Of a stretch of DNA of 64,000 bases, positions 50,912 through 59,689 are shown in pieces. Under the pieces are notes generated by a model. That model saw only the letters and a list, made by a program, of their open reading frames with translations, was not told where the DNA came from and did no database searches. The position numbers and the translations under genes are program-made. The DNA is taken from positions 1-64,000 of the forward strand of contig JAAWEL010000023.1 of assembly GCA_022794255.1 (NCBI GenBank). Reading direction: 5' to 3'. Position 1 is the stretch's first letter; the number at the start of each line of letters is the position of its first letter. Source of the DNA: Lachnospiraceae bacterium. Lineage in GTDB: Bacteria > Bacillota > Clostridia > Lachnospirales > Lachnospiraceae.

Positions 50912-51685
50912 ATGAGGATTTTGCTGATCCGGCATGGAGATCCGGATTATATCCATGACACGCTGACCGAAAAAGGGCACCGGGAGGCAGCGCTGCTCTC
51001 TGAGGCGGCAAAACGTCTGGAGACAGGTGATTGCTATCAATCCCCTCTTGGGCGGGCTCAGGCAACGGCTGCATATACTTTGAGAAAGCTGGGAAAGACG
51101 GCAGAGACGCTTGACTGGCTCAGAGAGTTTCCAGCTGAGGTGGATCTTAACCAGTCCATGGAATTACAGAAGGCATATAATGATACCCGGATGGAAGGAC
51201 ATCGATATGGGGCCCGTATTGCATGGGACATGCTTCCTTCTTACTGGACCGAACATCCGGAATATTCAGACCGGTTTCAGTGGCGTCAGTCAGAGGCAGC
51301 CCGGTGTAGCGATCTGATTTCCGTATACGATTCGGTGACGTCAAAGATGGATGAATTGCTGGCAAGGTATGGGTATGTGCGGGAGAATCACCATTACCGG
51401 GTGGAGAAGGAGAACTCCCGGACAATCACTTTTTTCTGTCATTTTGGGATTATCTGTGTGCTTTTGTCCCATCTGTGGAGTGTATCGCCTTTTGTGCTTT
51501 GGCATACTCTGGCACTGGCCCCTACTTCGGTAAGCGAGGTGGTCAGCGAGGAGAGAGAGAAGGGAACTGCCAGCTTCCGGGCTCTGCGGCTGGGGGATCT
51601 CTCCCATCTGTATGGAGGAAATGAGCCCGCTTCCTTTTCGGCGAGATTTTGTGAGACCTTCGAAAACCGGGAGCAAAGGCATTAA
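50912..51685 (+). CDS. Histidine phosphatase superfamily protein
   Basis: A 257-residue phosphatase of the phosphoglycerate-mutase-like fold. It has the RHG motif with catalytic His (LLIRHGDPDY), a second arginine loop (SPLGRAQAT) and a late CHFG His motif. The insert at about 85-150 (acidic/Trp-rich) is longer than in typical cofactor-dependent mutases, so a special phosphatase role is likely. Substrate unknown. Ribosome site aaggagg. It lies just before the class II aldolase gene. Confidence 0.85.
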   Translation: MRILLIRHGDPDYIHDTLTEKGHREAALLSEAAKRLETGDCYQSPLGRAQATAAYTLRKLGKTAETLDWLREFPAEVDLNQSMELQKAYNDTRMEGHRYGARIAWDMLPSYWTEHPEYSDRFQWRQSEAARCSDLISVYDSVTSKMDELLARYGYVRENHHYRVEKENSRTITFFCHFGIICVLLSHLWSVSPFVLWHTLALAPTSVSEVVSEEREKGTASFRALRLGDLSHLYGGNEPASFSARFCETFENREQRH

Positions 51686-51749
51686 AAGCCTTTTTTAAAG
51701 AAAAGGGAGTAAGGAGAGAAGAGGGAAAATACAAGAAGGAGATCGGAAA

Positions 51750-52358
51750 ATGGAAGGATTGACCCGATTCAAGCAGGCAATTTTGCGGGCTGCCAAAAAG
51801 GCATACAGGGAAAAGCTGATGGCAGGCACCAGTGGAAACATGAGCGTGTTCTTCCCAGAAAGAAAATGGATGATTATCACACCCAGCTCCTATGATTACG
51901 AGATTATGGAAGAGAAGGATATTGTGGTTACGGATCTGGAGGGGAATGTGATCGAGGGATGTCACAGGCCTTCTTCCGAGTGGAGGATGCATGCAGAGAT
52001 TTACCGTCATTTGCCCCATGTGGGTGCGGTGGTTCACACTCATTCTCCCTATGCCACCAGTTTTGCGGTAAACCATCAGGAGATTCCGGTAGTGCTGATT
52101 GAAATGATTCCGTTTTTGAAGGGAAAGCTGGAGGTAAGTCCTTATGCAAAGCAGGGAAGTGCTCAGGTTGGCCTTAATGCAGTTCCCATTCTCACAAGGA
52201 AAAATGCCTGCCTGATGGCCAATCACGGTGTGGTAGCTGTGGGAGATACCATAGAGTCTGCCTATATGAATAGTGTGTATGTAGAAGATACGGCCAAGAT
52301 CTATCATATGGCCGTCCAGAGCGGAACGCCGGTGGTGATCCCCGGGTATGAGGAGTGA
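51750..52358 (+). CDS. Class II aldolase/adducin family protein (FucA-like; DHAP-shunt aldolase candidate)
   Basis: A 202-residue zinc-dependent aldolase of the fuculose-phosphate/ribulose-phosphate group. It keeps TSGNMSVFF, the catalytic-Glu region PSSEWRMH, the two zinc His in VVHTHSPYA and the third in NHGVVAVG. Members split fuculose 1-phosphate, rhamnulose 1-phosphate, or 5-methylthioribulose 1-phosphate / 5-deoxyribulose 1-phosphate into DHAP and an aldehyde. With mtnA two genes downstream and an alcohol dehydrogenase between, the last two substrates fit best. No other fucose or rhamnose genes are present. Confidence 0.87.
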   Translation: MEGLTRFKQAILRAAKKAYREKLMAGTSGNMSVFFPERKWMIITPSSYDYEIMEEKDIVVTDLEGNVIEGCHRPSSEWRMHAEIYRHLPHVGAVVHTHSPYATSFAVNHQEIPVVLIEMIPFLKGKLEVSPYAKQGSAQVGLNAVPILTRKNACLMANHGVVAVGDTIESAYMNSVYVEDTAKIYHMAVQSGTPVVIPGYEE

Positions 52359-52362
52359 GGGA

Positions 52363-53319
52363 ATGAAAGGAATCTATTTTGACGGAAAAAGAGCGGAATA
52401 CCGGAAAAATCTTCCCATGCCAAAACGATCCGATACAGAAAGCCTGATCCGCATTCTGTATGCAGGAGTGTGCAGTACGGACCGGGAGATTTTAAAAGGC
52501 TATCGGCCTGATTTTTACGGGATTATGGGCCATGAGTTTGTGGGGATCGTGGAGGAATCGCCGGACTTGGAGCTGATAGGAAAAATGGTGGTGGGAGAGC
52601 TGAATGCAGGCTGCGGTCACTGTATTTATTGCCAGACCGGCAGAGAGAAACACTGTGAAAACCGGAGAGTGATTGGTATGGATGGGAAGGATGGCTGCTT
52701 TGCGGAATATATGACATTGGAGACCCATCTCCTTCACAGAGTTCCCTCCTGTCTGGGGGCAAAGGAGGCCCTTTTGACAGAACCGCTGGCGGCGGCTTTG
52801 GAGATTTTGTCCCAGGTTCACATCCGCCCGGATGTGCCAGTGGGGATTATTGGAGACGGGAGATTGGCTTATCTGATTGCAGGTGTGCTGCAGCTTTCCG
52901 GGGTAAGGCTTACTATTTTCGGAAAGCATGAAAAAAAGCTGGAGGAGTTTGAAGTTTTTGGGCAAACCCGGTTGGCGGAGGAAATAGCTGGCTTGAAGAA
53001 AAGCCCGTATGAGACTTTTGAGCTGGTGGTGGAAGCCTCCGGTTCACCCTCCGGCTTAGAGATGGCCTCTGTGCTGGTTCGCAGGCAGGGGATGATTCTT
53101 TTAAAGAGCACTTACGCGGGGAGAGCTCAGGTGGATATGAGCCAGTTTGTGGTCAATGAGATTACCATCAAGGGCAGCCGCTGCGGTCCTTTTGAACCGG
53201 CGCTGCGTCTTTTGGAGAAGGGACTGGTGAAGCTGCCACCGGCGGAGTTTTATTCCATGGAAGAATGGGAAAAGGCATTTGCGTCAAAGGCGTTTAAGGC
53301 GGGATTTGTGGTTGAGTAA
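52363..53319 (+). CDS. Zinc-binding alcohol dehydrogenase (MDR family)
   Basis: A 318-residue medium-chain dehydrogenase/reductase. Catalytic zinc: Cys in AGVCSTDREI and GHEFVGIVE; structural zinc: CGHCIYCQTGREKHC. The NAD(P)-binding region is in the second half (VGIIGDGRLAYLIAGVLQ). ATG 52363 was chosen for its ribosome site aggag; an in-frame ATG at 52348 lies within the end of the previous gene. Sited between the aldolase and mtnA, it could reduce the aldehyde released by the aldolase (acetaldehyde or methylthioacetaldehyde). Confidence 0.88.
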   Translation: MKGIYFDGKRAEYRKNLPMPKRSDTESLIRILYAGVCSTDREILKGYRPDFYGIMGHEFVGIVEESPDLELIGKMVVGELNAGCGHCIYCQTGREKHCENRRVIGMDGKDGCFAEYMTLETHLLHRVPSCLGAKEALLTEPLAAALEILSQVHIRPDVPVGIIGDGRLAYLIAGVLQLSGVRLTIFGKHEKKLEEFEVFGQTRLAEEIAGLKKSPYETFELVVEASGSPSGLEMASVLVRRQGMILLKSTYAGRAQVDMSQFVVNEITIKGSRCGPFEPALRLLEKGLVKLPPAEFYSMEEWEKAFASKAFKAGFVVE

Positions 53320-53434
53320 AAATAAAAGATGATGGAAGAATCATGAGATCCAAAATGTCTGGCAGAGAAGAAGGTATCTTTCTGGAATGAGTAAAATGGA
53401 ACGAATACAGATACATGGCAGTTTGGGGATTTCC

Positions 53435-53464
53435 TGTTTCAATATGTCAGATATGGTTGAAACA
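53435..53464. repeat. Inverted repeat just upstream of mtnA
   Basis: TGTTTCAA (53435-53442) and TTGAAACA (53457-53464), perfect 8-bp arms with a 14-base spacer, ending 21 bases before the mtnA start codon. It may be an operator or a stem near the ribosome site. No SAM riboswitch was seen in this 166-base gap. Confidence 0.6.
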
Positions 53465-53485
53465 TTTTGATAAAAGGAGCATTCA

Positions 53486-54559
53486 ATGAACTATTTAAAA
53501 CAAGTAACCCACATCGATAATGTAAAGCTGTCCGAAGACGGATCCTCGGTTATTATCATTGATCAGACAAAACTCCCGGCAAAGACGGAATATTTGACCT
53601 TGCAGACAGCCAAGGATTTTTATGATGCGATTTTTGAACTCAAGGTTCGAGGGGCGCCGGCCATCGGTATCTGCGCCGGCTTTGGCATCTATGTGCTGGC
53701 AAGGTCCATAGAAGCCGGGAATTATGAGGATTTTTACAGACAGTTTCGTCAGTATCAGCAGTATCTTAATTCGGCTCGCCCCACGGCAGTGAATCTGAGC
53801 TGGGCTCTAAAACGGATGGAGCAGGTGGTGAGAAACAACAGAGAAAAAGCAGTGGAGGAGATCCGGGAGCTTTTGAGAAAGGAATGTCATACGATCTGGC
53901 AAGAGGATATAGAAATGTGCCAGGCGATCTCTAAGTACGGCCTTTCTCTTCTGAAGGACGGGGACGGGATTCTGACCCACTGCAATGCCGGGCCATTGGC
54001 CACATCCCGTTATGGGACAGCCTTAGGACCACTTTTTCTGGGGAAGGAGCGGGGAATGGAGTTTCATGTTTTTGCAGATGAGACCAGGCCCCTTTTGCAG
54101 GGAGCCCGCCTGACTTCCTATGAGCTGCAGCGGGCAGGGATTGATGTAACTTTAATCTGTGACAATATGGCCAGCCTGGTGATGAAAAACGGCTGGGTGC
54201 AGGCTTGTCTGGTTGGCTGTGACCGGGTGGCAGCCAACGGGGACGCAGCCAATAAGATCGGCACCAGCGGGGTGGCGATTCTGGCGAAGCATTATGGGAT
54301 CCCCTTCTATGTGCTGGGACCTACCTCCACCATTGATTTAACATGTAAGACAGGGGCGGATATTGAGATCGAGCTGCGCAGCCCGGATGAGATCAAAAAG
54401 AAGTTTTATGAGCATCCCATGGCATTAGAGGAGGTCAAATGCTACAATCCGGCTTTTGATGTGACAGATCATACGCTGATCAGCGGGATTGTGACGGAGA
54501 GAGGGATCTGCCGCGCCCCCTATACAGAGAGTCTGGCAGGGATTTTCAAAGAGCAGTGA
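53486..54559 (+). CDS. mtnA: S-methyl-5-thioribose-1-phosphate isomerase (aldose-ketose 1-phosphate isomerase)
   Basis: A 357-residue isomerase converting methylthioribose 1-phosphate (or 5-deoxyribose 1-phosphate) into the ribulose form. Motifs: [15 protein letters not shown], the catalytic Cys in [11 protein letters not shown] and the catalytic Asp in [18 protein letters not shown]. Length matches the family (about 350). No methylthioribose kinase or downstream dioxygenase genes of the classical methionine salvage pathway are nearby; instead the aldolase and deaminase genes support the DHAP-shunt type of salvage. Confidence 0.95.
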   Translation: MNYLKQVTHIDNVKLSEDGSSVIIIDQTKLPAKTEYLTLQTAKDFYDAIFELKVRGAPAIGICAGFGIYVLARSIEAGNYEDFYRQFRQYQQYLNSARPTAVNLSWALKRMEQVVRNNREKAVEEIRELLRKECHTIWQEDIEMCQAISKYGLSLLKDGDGILTHCNAGPLATSRYGTALGPLFLGKERGMEFHVFADETRPLLQGARLTSYELQRAGIDVTLICDNMASLVMKNGWVQACLVGCDRVAANGDAANKIGTSGVAILAKHYGIPFYVLGPTSTIDLTCKTGADIEIELRSPDEIKKKFYEHPMALEEVKCYNPAFDVTDHTLISGIVTERGICRAPYTESLAGIFKEQ

Positions 54560-54636
54560 AAACGAAAAAGCAGTGCAAAGGCAGTGAAAATACAAAAACA
54601 TCTTGTAATTTGTCGGAATCCGTAGTACAAATAAGA

Positions 54637-54645
54637 TGGTATAAT
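54637..54645 (+). promoter_or_regulatory. Extended -10 promoter of the nucleoside-importer operon
   Basis: TGGTATAAT fits TGnTATAAT; transcript start about 34 bases before the binding-protein start codon at 54686. No convincing -35 at 17 bases. Confidence 0.55.
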
Positions 54646-54685
54646 TTTACCAGAGATTTTACCAGAAAAGGAGAGTACAGTAAAT

Positions 54686-55906
54686 ATGAAGAAAATGTTA
54701 TGTGCAGTGATGGCTATGGCCCTGGCAGGCAGTTTGCTGGCAGGCTGTGGCGGTGGTTCCCAGAGCACACCGGCTACCACAGCGGCAGCTCAGACAGAGG
54801 CTCAGAACGGACAGGCAGAGGCGAAGGAGGAGACCTCTGATTTGGAGGCCGCTGACAGCCAGGCAGCGGGTGAGGCTTTAAAGATAGCAATTGTCAGTAG
54901 CCCGTCCGGTGTGGATGATGGTTCCTTTAATGAGGATAACTACAATGGCATCCTGTCATTTATCGAGTCCCATCCGGAGGCAGTGGTGACTCCGGTCCGG
55001 GAGGAGAGCGGCGACACGGCAGCAGCTGTCCAGGCGGTGCAGGATATTGTGGCGGATTATGATGTGATTGTGTGCTGCGGCTTCCAGTTTGCAGCTATCG
55101 GCGCTATTGCAAACGACAATCCGGATGTGAAGTTTTTACTGGTGGATTCTTATCCCACTGATGCAGAGGGGACTGAGGTTTCCTGTGATAATGTGTACGC
55201 CATGCAGTTTAAGGAGCAGGAGAGCGGCTTTTTTGCAGGAATGGCGGCAGCTTTAGAGACCCAAAGCGGTAAGGTGGCAGTGGTCAATGGCATTGCCTAT
55301 CCGTCTAATGTCAACTACCAGTATGGCTTTGAGTCCGGAGTGAATTATGCCAATGCCAAGCTGGGCGCCACGGCTGAGGTGGTGGAGATCGCTTCCTATG
55401 CTGGTACGGATGTAACCAATACCAATGTAGGCGGAAACTATGTGGGAAGCTTTGCAGATGAGGCTACGGGTAAGGTTGTGGGAAAGGCCCTGATCGATGA
55501 GGGCTGCGATATTATTTTTGTGGCAGCAGGCGGTTCTGGTAACGGTGTGTTTACGGCAGCCAAAGAGGCGGCCGGTGTGAAGGTGATCGGCTGTGATGTG
55601 GACCAGTATGATGACGGTGCAAATGGCTCTGACAACATTATGTTGACCTCTGGTCTTAAGGTTATGGGCATGAATGTGGAGAAGCAGTTAAATGCTATTG
55701 TTGATGGCAGCTTTGCAGGCGGCAATGTGCTTCTGGGTGCAGACACAGATTCCACTGGTTTTGTGAAGGCTGAGGGACGCCATCAGATGTCTGCAGAAAC
55801 GGTTGAAAAGCTGGATGAGGCCTATGGACTGGTGAAGGACAAAACGATTGTCCCGGCCGCCAATTTTAATGAGATCCAGCCAGATGATTTCCCGGGACTT
55901 AAGTAA
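54686..55906 (+). CDS. BMP-family ABC transporter substrate-binding lipoprotein (nucleoside type)
   Basis: A 406-residue lipoprotein: lipobox LLAGC with Cys 21, then a Gln/Ala/Glu-rich linker (to about 65). The mature domain is of the BMP type, which binds purine or pyrimidine nucleosides. Segments include VSSPSGVDDGSFNEDNYNGI, EQESGFFAGMAAAL, VAVVNGIAYPSNVNYQYGF and IIFVAAGGSGNGVFTAAKE. A terminator follows immediately, so the binding protein can be made in excess. The adjacent deaminase and mtnA suggest a methylthio- or deoxy-nucleoside as ligand, but ordinary purine nucleosides are possible. Confidence 0.92.
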   Translation: MKKMLCAVMAMALAGSLLAGCGGGSQSTPATTAAAQTEAQNGQAEAKEETSDLEAADSQAAGEALKIAIVSSPSGVDDGSFNEDNYNGILSFIESHPEAVVTPVREESGDTAAAVQAVQDIVADYDVIVCCGFQFAAIGAIANDNPDVKFLLVDSYPTDAEGTEVSCDNVYAMQFKEQESGFFAGMAAALETQSGKVAVVNGIAYPSNVNYQYGFESGVNYANAKLGATAEVVEIASYAGTDVTNTNVGGNYVGSFADEATGKVVGKALIDEGCDIIFVAAGGSGNGVFTAAKEAAGVKVIGCDVDQYDDGANGSDNIMLTSGLKVMGMNVEKQLNAIVDGSFAGGNVLLGADTDSTGFVKAEGRHQMSAETVEKLDEAYGLVKDKTIVPAANFNEIQPDDFPGLK

Positions 55907-55980
55907 GCGTTTAAGGCTTCTCTGGGAGACTGGCCAGGAGTAAACTTGGAGACTGATTAGATATAATAAAAATACAGGAA

Positions 55981-56031
55981 TTCCGGCTTGTAGGATTCAC
56001 AGACTGACCCCTATGAGCCGGAACTTTTTTT
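55981..56031 (+). terminator. Terminator/attenuator between binding protein and ATPase genes
   Basis: Arms TTCCGGCT ... AGCCGGAA with additional pairing inside and a following run of seven T. It lies between genes of one operon, so it should act as a partial terminator. Confidence 0.8.
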
Positions 56032-56050
56032 AAAAGAGAGGAGGGAAAAG

Positions 56051-57592
56051 ATGGGGGAAAATATTATTGAGATGAACCACATTACCAAGCGTTTTCCCGG
56101 GATTGTGGCCAATGATGATGTGACGCTGCAGATCAGAAAAGGAGAGATCTTTGCCCTTTTGGGGGAGAACGGGGCAGGGAAATCCACATTGATGAGTATG
56201 CTGTTTGGGATGTATGAGCCGGACGAGGGGGAGATTATCGTCCGGGGAAAAAAGGAGAGAATAACCTCTCCTAGCTATGCCACAAAATTAAATATCGGTA
56301 TGGTACATCAGCATTTTAAGCTGGTGGAGAACTATACCATAACAGAGAATATTATTTTGGGACTGGAAAATAAAGACCGTCTTTTCGGGATTTTACCTTA
56401 CATGGATATCCTAAAGGCGGACAAACGGGTGGAGGACTTGTCTCGCAGATATGGGCTGGAGGTTAATCCCACTGATGTGATTGAGAATCTGAATGTGTCA
56501 GTGCGGCAGCGGGTGGAGATCCTAAAAATGCTTTACCGGGAGGCGGAGATTCTGATATTTGATGAACCTACTGCTGTGCTGACGCCCCAGGAGATCGAGT
56601 TCCTTTTGGATATTATCCGGGGGTTAAGAGACAGCGGAAAGACCATTATCCTGATCACGCACAAGTTAGAGGAGATCAAAAAGGTGGCGGATCGCTGCGG
56701 TATTTTGAACAGGGGACACCTGGTGGATGTGCTGGATGTAGCTTCCACTTCCACAAAGACCATGGCAAATCTGATGGTAGGCCGGGAGGTATCCTTCTCT
56801 GTGGAGAAGAAGGAACCAAAGTATGGGAAAACGGTTCTTGAGGTAAAAAATCTGACGGTAAAAAATCAGGATGGTTTTGATGTGGTGAAGGATGTGTCCT
56901 TTCATATTCGGGAGGGAGAAATCTTTGCCATTGCCGGGGTTTCCGGAAACGGGCAGGTAGAGATTGGGGATGCCATTGCCGGACTTTGCCGGCCATGGGC
57001 AGGAAGCATTGTATTAAACGGGACAGATATTACCAATTACAATATCCGGAAAAGGACTTTGGAGGGGATCTCCTATATTCCTGAAGACCGACAGGCATTC
57101 GGCCTGGTGCTGGATTTTACGCTGGGGGAAAATCTGGCTCTCAAAGACTATTTCCGGGAACCGTTTTCCAGGAAAGGAATATTAAATCAGGCTGAATTTG
57201 CCCGATATGGGGAAGAACTGATTGAACGGTATGATATCCGCAGCGGTCAAGGAGTGAACACGGTGGTTCGTTCCATGAGCGGCGGCAATCAGCAGAAGGC
57301 GATTATCGGACGGGAGATTGAATTAAAGTCCCCCCTGATGATCTTTGTCCAGCCTACCAGAGGGTTGGATATCGGGGCAATTGAGAATATACACCGACAG
57401 ATTATTAAGGAGCGGGACGCAGGAAAAGCCATCCTTTTGATCTCTCTGGAACTGGACGAGATCATGGACTGTGCAGATACCATTGGGGTTATCTATAACG
57501 GACAGATTCGAAAGATCGCTGATGCCAGGGAGCTGACGGCCAATGAGGTGGGAGAATTTATGATGGGGGTGAAGTCAGATGAAAGGAAGTAG
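56051..57592 (+). CDS. Nucleoside-type ABC transporter ATP-binding protein (two ABC domains)
   Basis: A 513-residue ATPase with tandem ABC domains, as in the YufO/NupO group. Walker A GENGAGKST in domain 1, Q-loop region VHQHFKLVENYTITENI, Walker B LIFDEPTAVLTP; domain 2 has a degenerate Walker A (GVSGNGQVE) and signature MSGGNQQKA. A ribosome site (gagaggagg) precedes the ATG. It overlaps the permease gene by 14 bases. Confidence 0.93.
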   Translation: MGENIIEMNHITKRFPGIVANDDVTLQIRKGEIFALLGENGAGKSTLMSMLFGMYEPDEGEIIVRGKKERITSPSYATKLNIGMVHQHFKLVENYTITENIILGLENKDRLFGILPYMDILKADKRVEDLSRRYGLEVNPTDVIENLNVSVRQRVEILKMLYREAEILIFDEPTAVLTPQEIEFLLDIIRGLRDSGKTIILITHKLEEIKKVADRCGILNRGHLVDVLDVASTSTKTMANLMVGREVSFSVEKKEPKYGKTVLEVKNLTVKNQDGFDVVKDVSFHIREGEIFAIAGVSGNGQVEIGDAIAGLCRPWAGSIVLNGTDITNYNIRKRTLEGISYIPEDRQAFGLVLDFTLGENLALKDYFREPFSRKGILNQAEFARYGEELIERYDIRSGQGVNTVVRSMSGGNQQKAIIGREIELKSPLMIFVQPTRGLDIGAIENIHRQIIKERDAGKAILLISLELDEIMDCADTIGVIYNGQIRKIADARELTANEVGEFMMGVKSDERK

Positions 57593-58727
57593 CCATATTT
57601 TTAAGAGGGCCATGGTTCGTTTGCTGGGGAATGAACGGCGCCAGCCTGTGACGATTCCTCTGTTTGCTATAGCCTTGAGTCTGTTGGCCGGTGGGGTGGT
57701 CATTCTGATTTTGGGGAAGAATCCCTTAACAGCTTATCAGAATCTGCTCCAGGGCTCCGGTCTGCTTCCCAAACCCAGCTATGCAGGATTTAAGAGCATG
57801 CTGACAGACTTTACCAGTTTTATGAATGCCTGGACTCCCATGCTGTTTGCCTCTCTTTCTGTGGCAGTGGCTTTGCGGGCCGGCCTCTTTAATATCGGGG
57901 TGTCGGGCCAGATGCTGACGGCAGGCTTTCTCACCACCTTGGTGGTGGGGTACAGCACCCTGGCAGCTCCAGTGGCAAAGCCGTTGGTTCTGGTGGTGGG
58001 AATAGTGGCCGGTGCGGCAGTAGGCGGGCTGATCGGATGGCTGAAACATCAGTTTAACATTAATGAGGTGGTTTCCTCCATTATGCTTAACTACATTGCC
58101 CAGTATGTAATCAGCTTTTTTATCAATACTTATTACGTGAATCCTGTATCCCGCCAGTCTAATGCCGTTTCAAAGGCAGCCAGGCTGACGCTTATGGACA
58201 CTCCGGTGGGAAATTTAAAAATGGACATTCCTCTGGGAATTGTGCTTGCAGTGCTGACGGCAGTGCTGGTGAAATTTTTACTGGATCGAACCGTGTTCGG
58301 ATATGAGATGAAATGTGTGGGAACCAGCCGGAATGCAGCCAGGTATGCAGGAATCAATGTAGGTAGAAATGTGATTTCTTCCATGATATTTTCCGGTGCT
58401 TTGGCAGGACTGGCCGGAGTCACCTACTATCTGGGATACTTTGGATCCATTCAGCCCCGGGTTTTGCCAAGTACAGGATTTGACGCCATTGCAGTGTCAT
58501 TGCTTGCAGGGAGCAATCCTATAGGGATAATTTTTTCTTCTTTTCTTATTACCATTATCAGCAAAGGAAGTACTTATATGAGCTCTTCCTCCGGCCTGGA
58601 ATCAGAGATTGCTTCAGTGATCACCGGCATGATTCTTTTATTCTCTGCCTGTGGGGTGTTTATCTGCTATAAGGTCAAGGGCTTTAAGGACGAGCTTAGA
58701 GAGGAAGAGGAAAGGAGGGATAGCTGA
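57579..58727 (+). CDS. Nucleoside-type ABC transporter permease 1 (YufP/NupP-like)
   Basis: A 382-residue membrane permease with a cytoplasmic N-terminus and about 9-10 helices. Family pieces: LFNIGVSGQMLTAGFL, FNINEVVSSIMLNYIAQY, GYEMKCVGTSRNAARYAGI (ATPase contact) and GFDAIAVSLLAGSNPIG. It overlaps both neighbours (14 bases and 1 base). Confidence 0.92.
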   Translation: MKGSSHIFKRAMVRLLGNERRQPVTIPLFAIALSLLAGGVVILILGKNPLTAYQNLLQGSGLLPKPSYAGFKSMLTDFTSFMNAWTPMLFASLSVAVALRAGLFNIGVSGQMLTAGFLTTLVVGYSTLAAPVAKPLVLVVGIVAGAAVGGLIGWLKHQFNINEVVSSIMLNYIAQYVISFFINTYYVNPVSRQSNAVSKAARLTLMDTPVGNLKMDIPLGIVLAVLTAVLVKFLLDRTVFGYEMKCVGTSRNAARYAGINVGRNVISSMIFSGALAGLAGVTYYLGYFGSIQPRVLPSTGFDAIAVSLLAGSNPIGIIFSSFLITIISKGSTYMSSSSGLESEIASVITGMILLFSACGVFICYKVKGFKDELREEEERRDS

Positions 58728-59686
58728 TGGAACGGATTATCATTGATGGCTTGTCTTTTTCTCTGCCGTTGTTTATCATGGCAATCGGGGGAATCTACAG
58801 CGAAAAAAGCGGGATCACCAATCTGGCGCTGGAAGGGCTGCAGGGGGTGGGGGCTTTCACCGGAGCGTTGCTTGCAGTGCTGGTGGCAGGCAATTTTTCC
58901 GATCAGTCTCAGGCACCCTTTTATCTGGCAGTGCTTTTTGCTGTCATAGGCGGAACTGTGTACTCCTTGCTCCATGCCCTTCTCTGTATTCGGTTTAAGG
59001 CGAATCAGGTGATCAGTGGTGTGGTGATCAACATTCTTGCCATGGCTCTTACCGCATTTTTGACCAAGTACTTAAATCGCAGTGTGTTCGGGGCTGCATC
59101 AGATAAATTTGTCCTGGGCGTGTCAGCGCGGATTACGGTACCGGTCCTGTCACAGATTCCAGTTCTTGGGGCAGTGTTTAAAGATCTGTATCCCTTTGAG
59201 GTGATTATTGTGTTGGTTGCTGTGGCGGCCTGGTATGTGATGTACAAGACTCGATATGGGATGAATCTGCGTGCCTGCGGAGACAATCCTCATGCGGTGG
59301 ATGCGGCAGGGGTGAGTGTGGGGAAGGTTCGTCTTTTGGCAGTTATGGTTTCTGGCGGTCTTTCCGGGCTGGCAGGAATCTGTTTCGCCTATTCCATTTC
59401 CGCAAACTTTTCTTCCAGCATCTATGTAGGGTACGGATACTTAGCCATAGCAGCTCTGATCTTTGGAAACTGGACGATTCTGCCTACATTGGGCTCTTGC
59501 CTTTTGTTTGGCTTTGCCCGGTCCGGGGGATACTATCTGGTACAGAGGCTTCAGATGCCCAGCAGCTATTCGGATCTGGTAATGACTCTGCCCTATGTGG
59601 TGACATTGCTGCTTTTGGTATTCTTTTCCAGATATAACCGGGCGCCCCGGGCTTTGGGAGAGATCTATGACAAAGGAAAGAGGTAA
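58727..59686 (+). CDS. Nucleoside-type ABC transporter permease 2 (YufQ/NupQ-like)
   Basis: A 319-residue second permease, about 8-9 helices. It shows AIGGIYSEKSGITNLALEGLQ at the start, VVINILAMALTAFLTKYLN, the ATPase-contact segment YGMNLRACGDNPHAVDAAGV, and ends YNRAPRALGEIYD. Stop-start overlap with permease 1 (TGATG) and 3 bases to the deaminase gene indicate one operon. Confidence 0.92.
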   Translation: MERIIIDGLSFSLPLFIMAIGGIYSEKSGITNLALEGLQGVGAFTGALLAVLVAGNFSDQSQAPFYLAVLFAVIGGTVYSLLHALLCIRFKANQVISGVVINILAMALTAFLTKYLNRSVFGAASDKFVLGVSARITVPVLSQIPVLGAVFKDLYPFEVIIVLVAVAAWYVMYKTRYGMNLRACGDNPHAVDAAGVSVGKVRLLAVMVSGGLSGLAGICFAYSISANFSSSIYVGYGYLAIAALIFGNWTILPTLGSCLLFGFARSGGYYLVQRLQMPSSYSDLVMTLPYVVTLLLLVFFSRYNRAPRALGEIYDKGKR

Positions 59687-59689
59687 GGG

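Noticed and set aside
53320-53485. SAM (S-box) riboswitch before mtnA
   Set aside because: None of the conserved S-box core segments is present; only the inverted repeat is seen.
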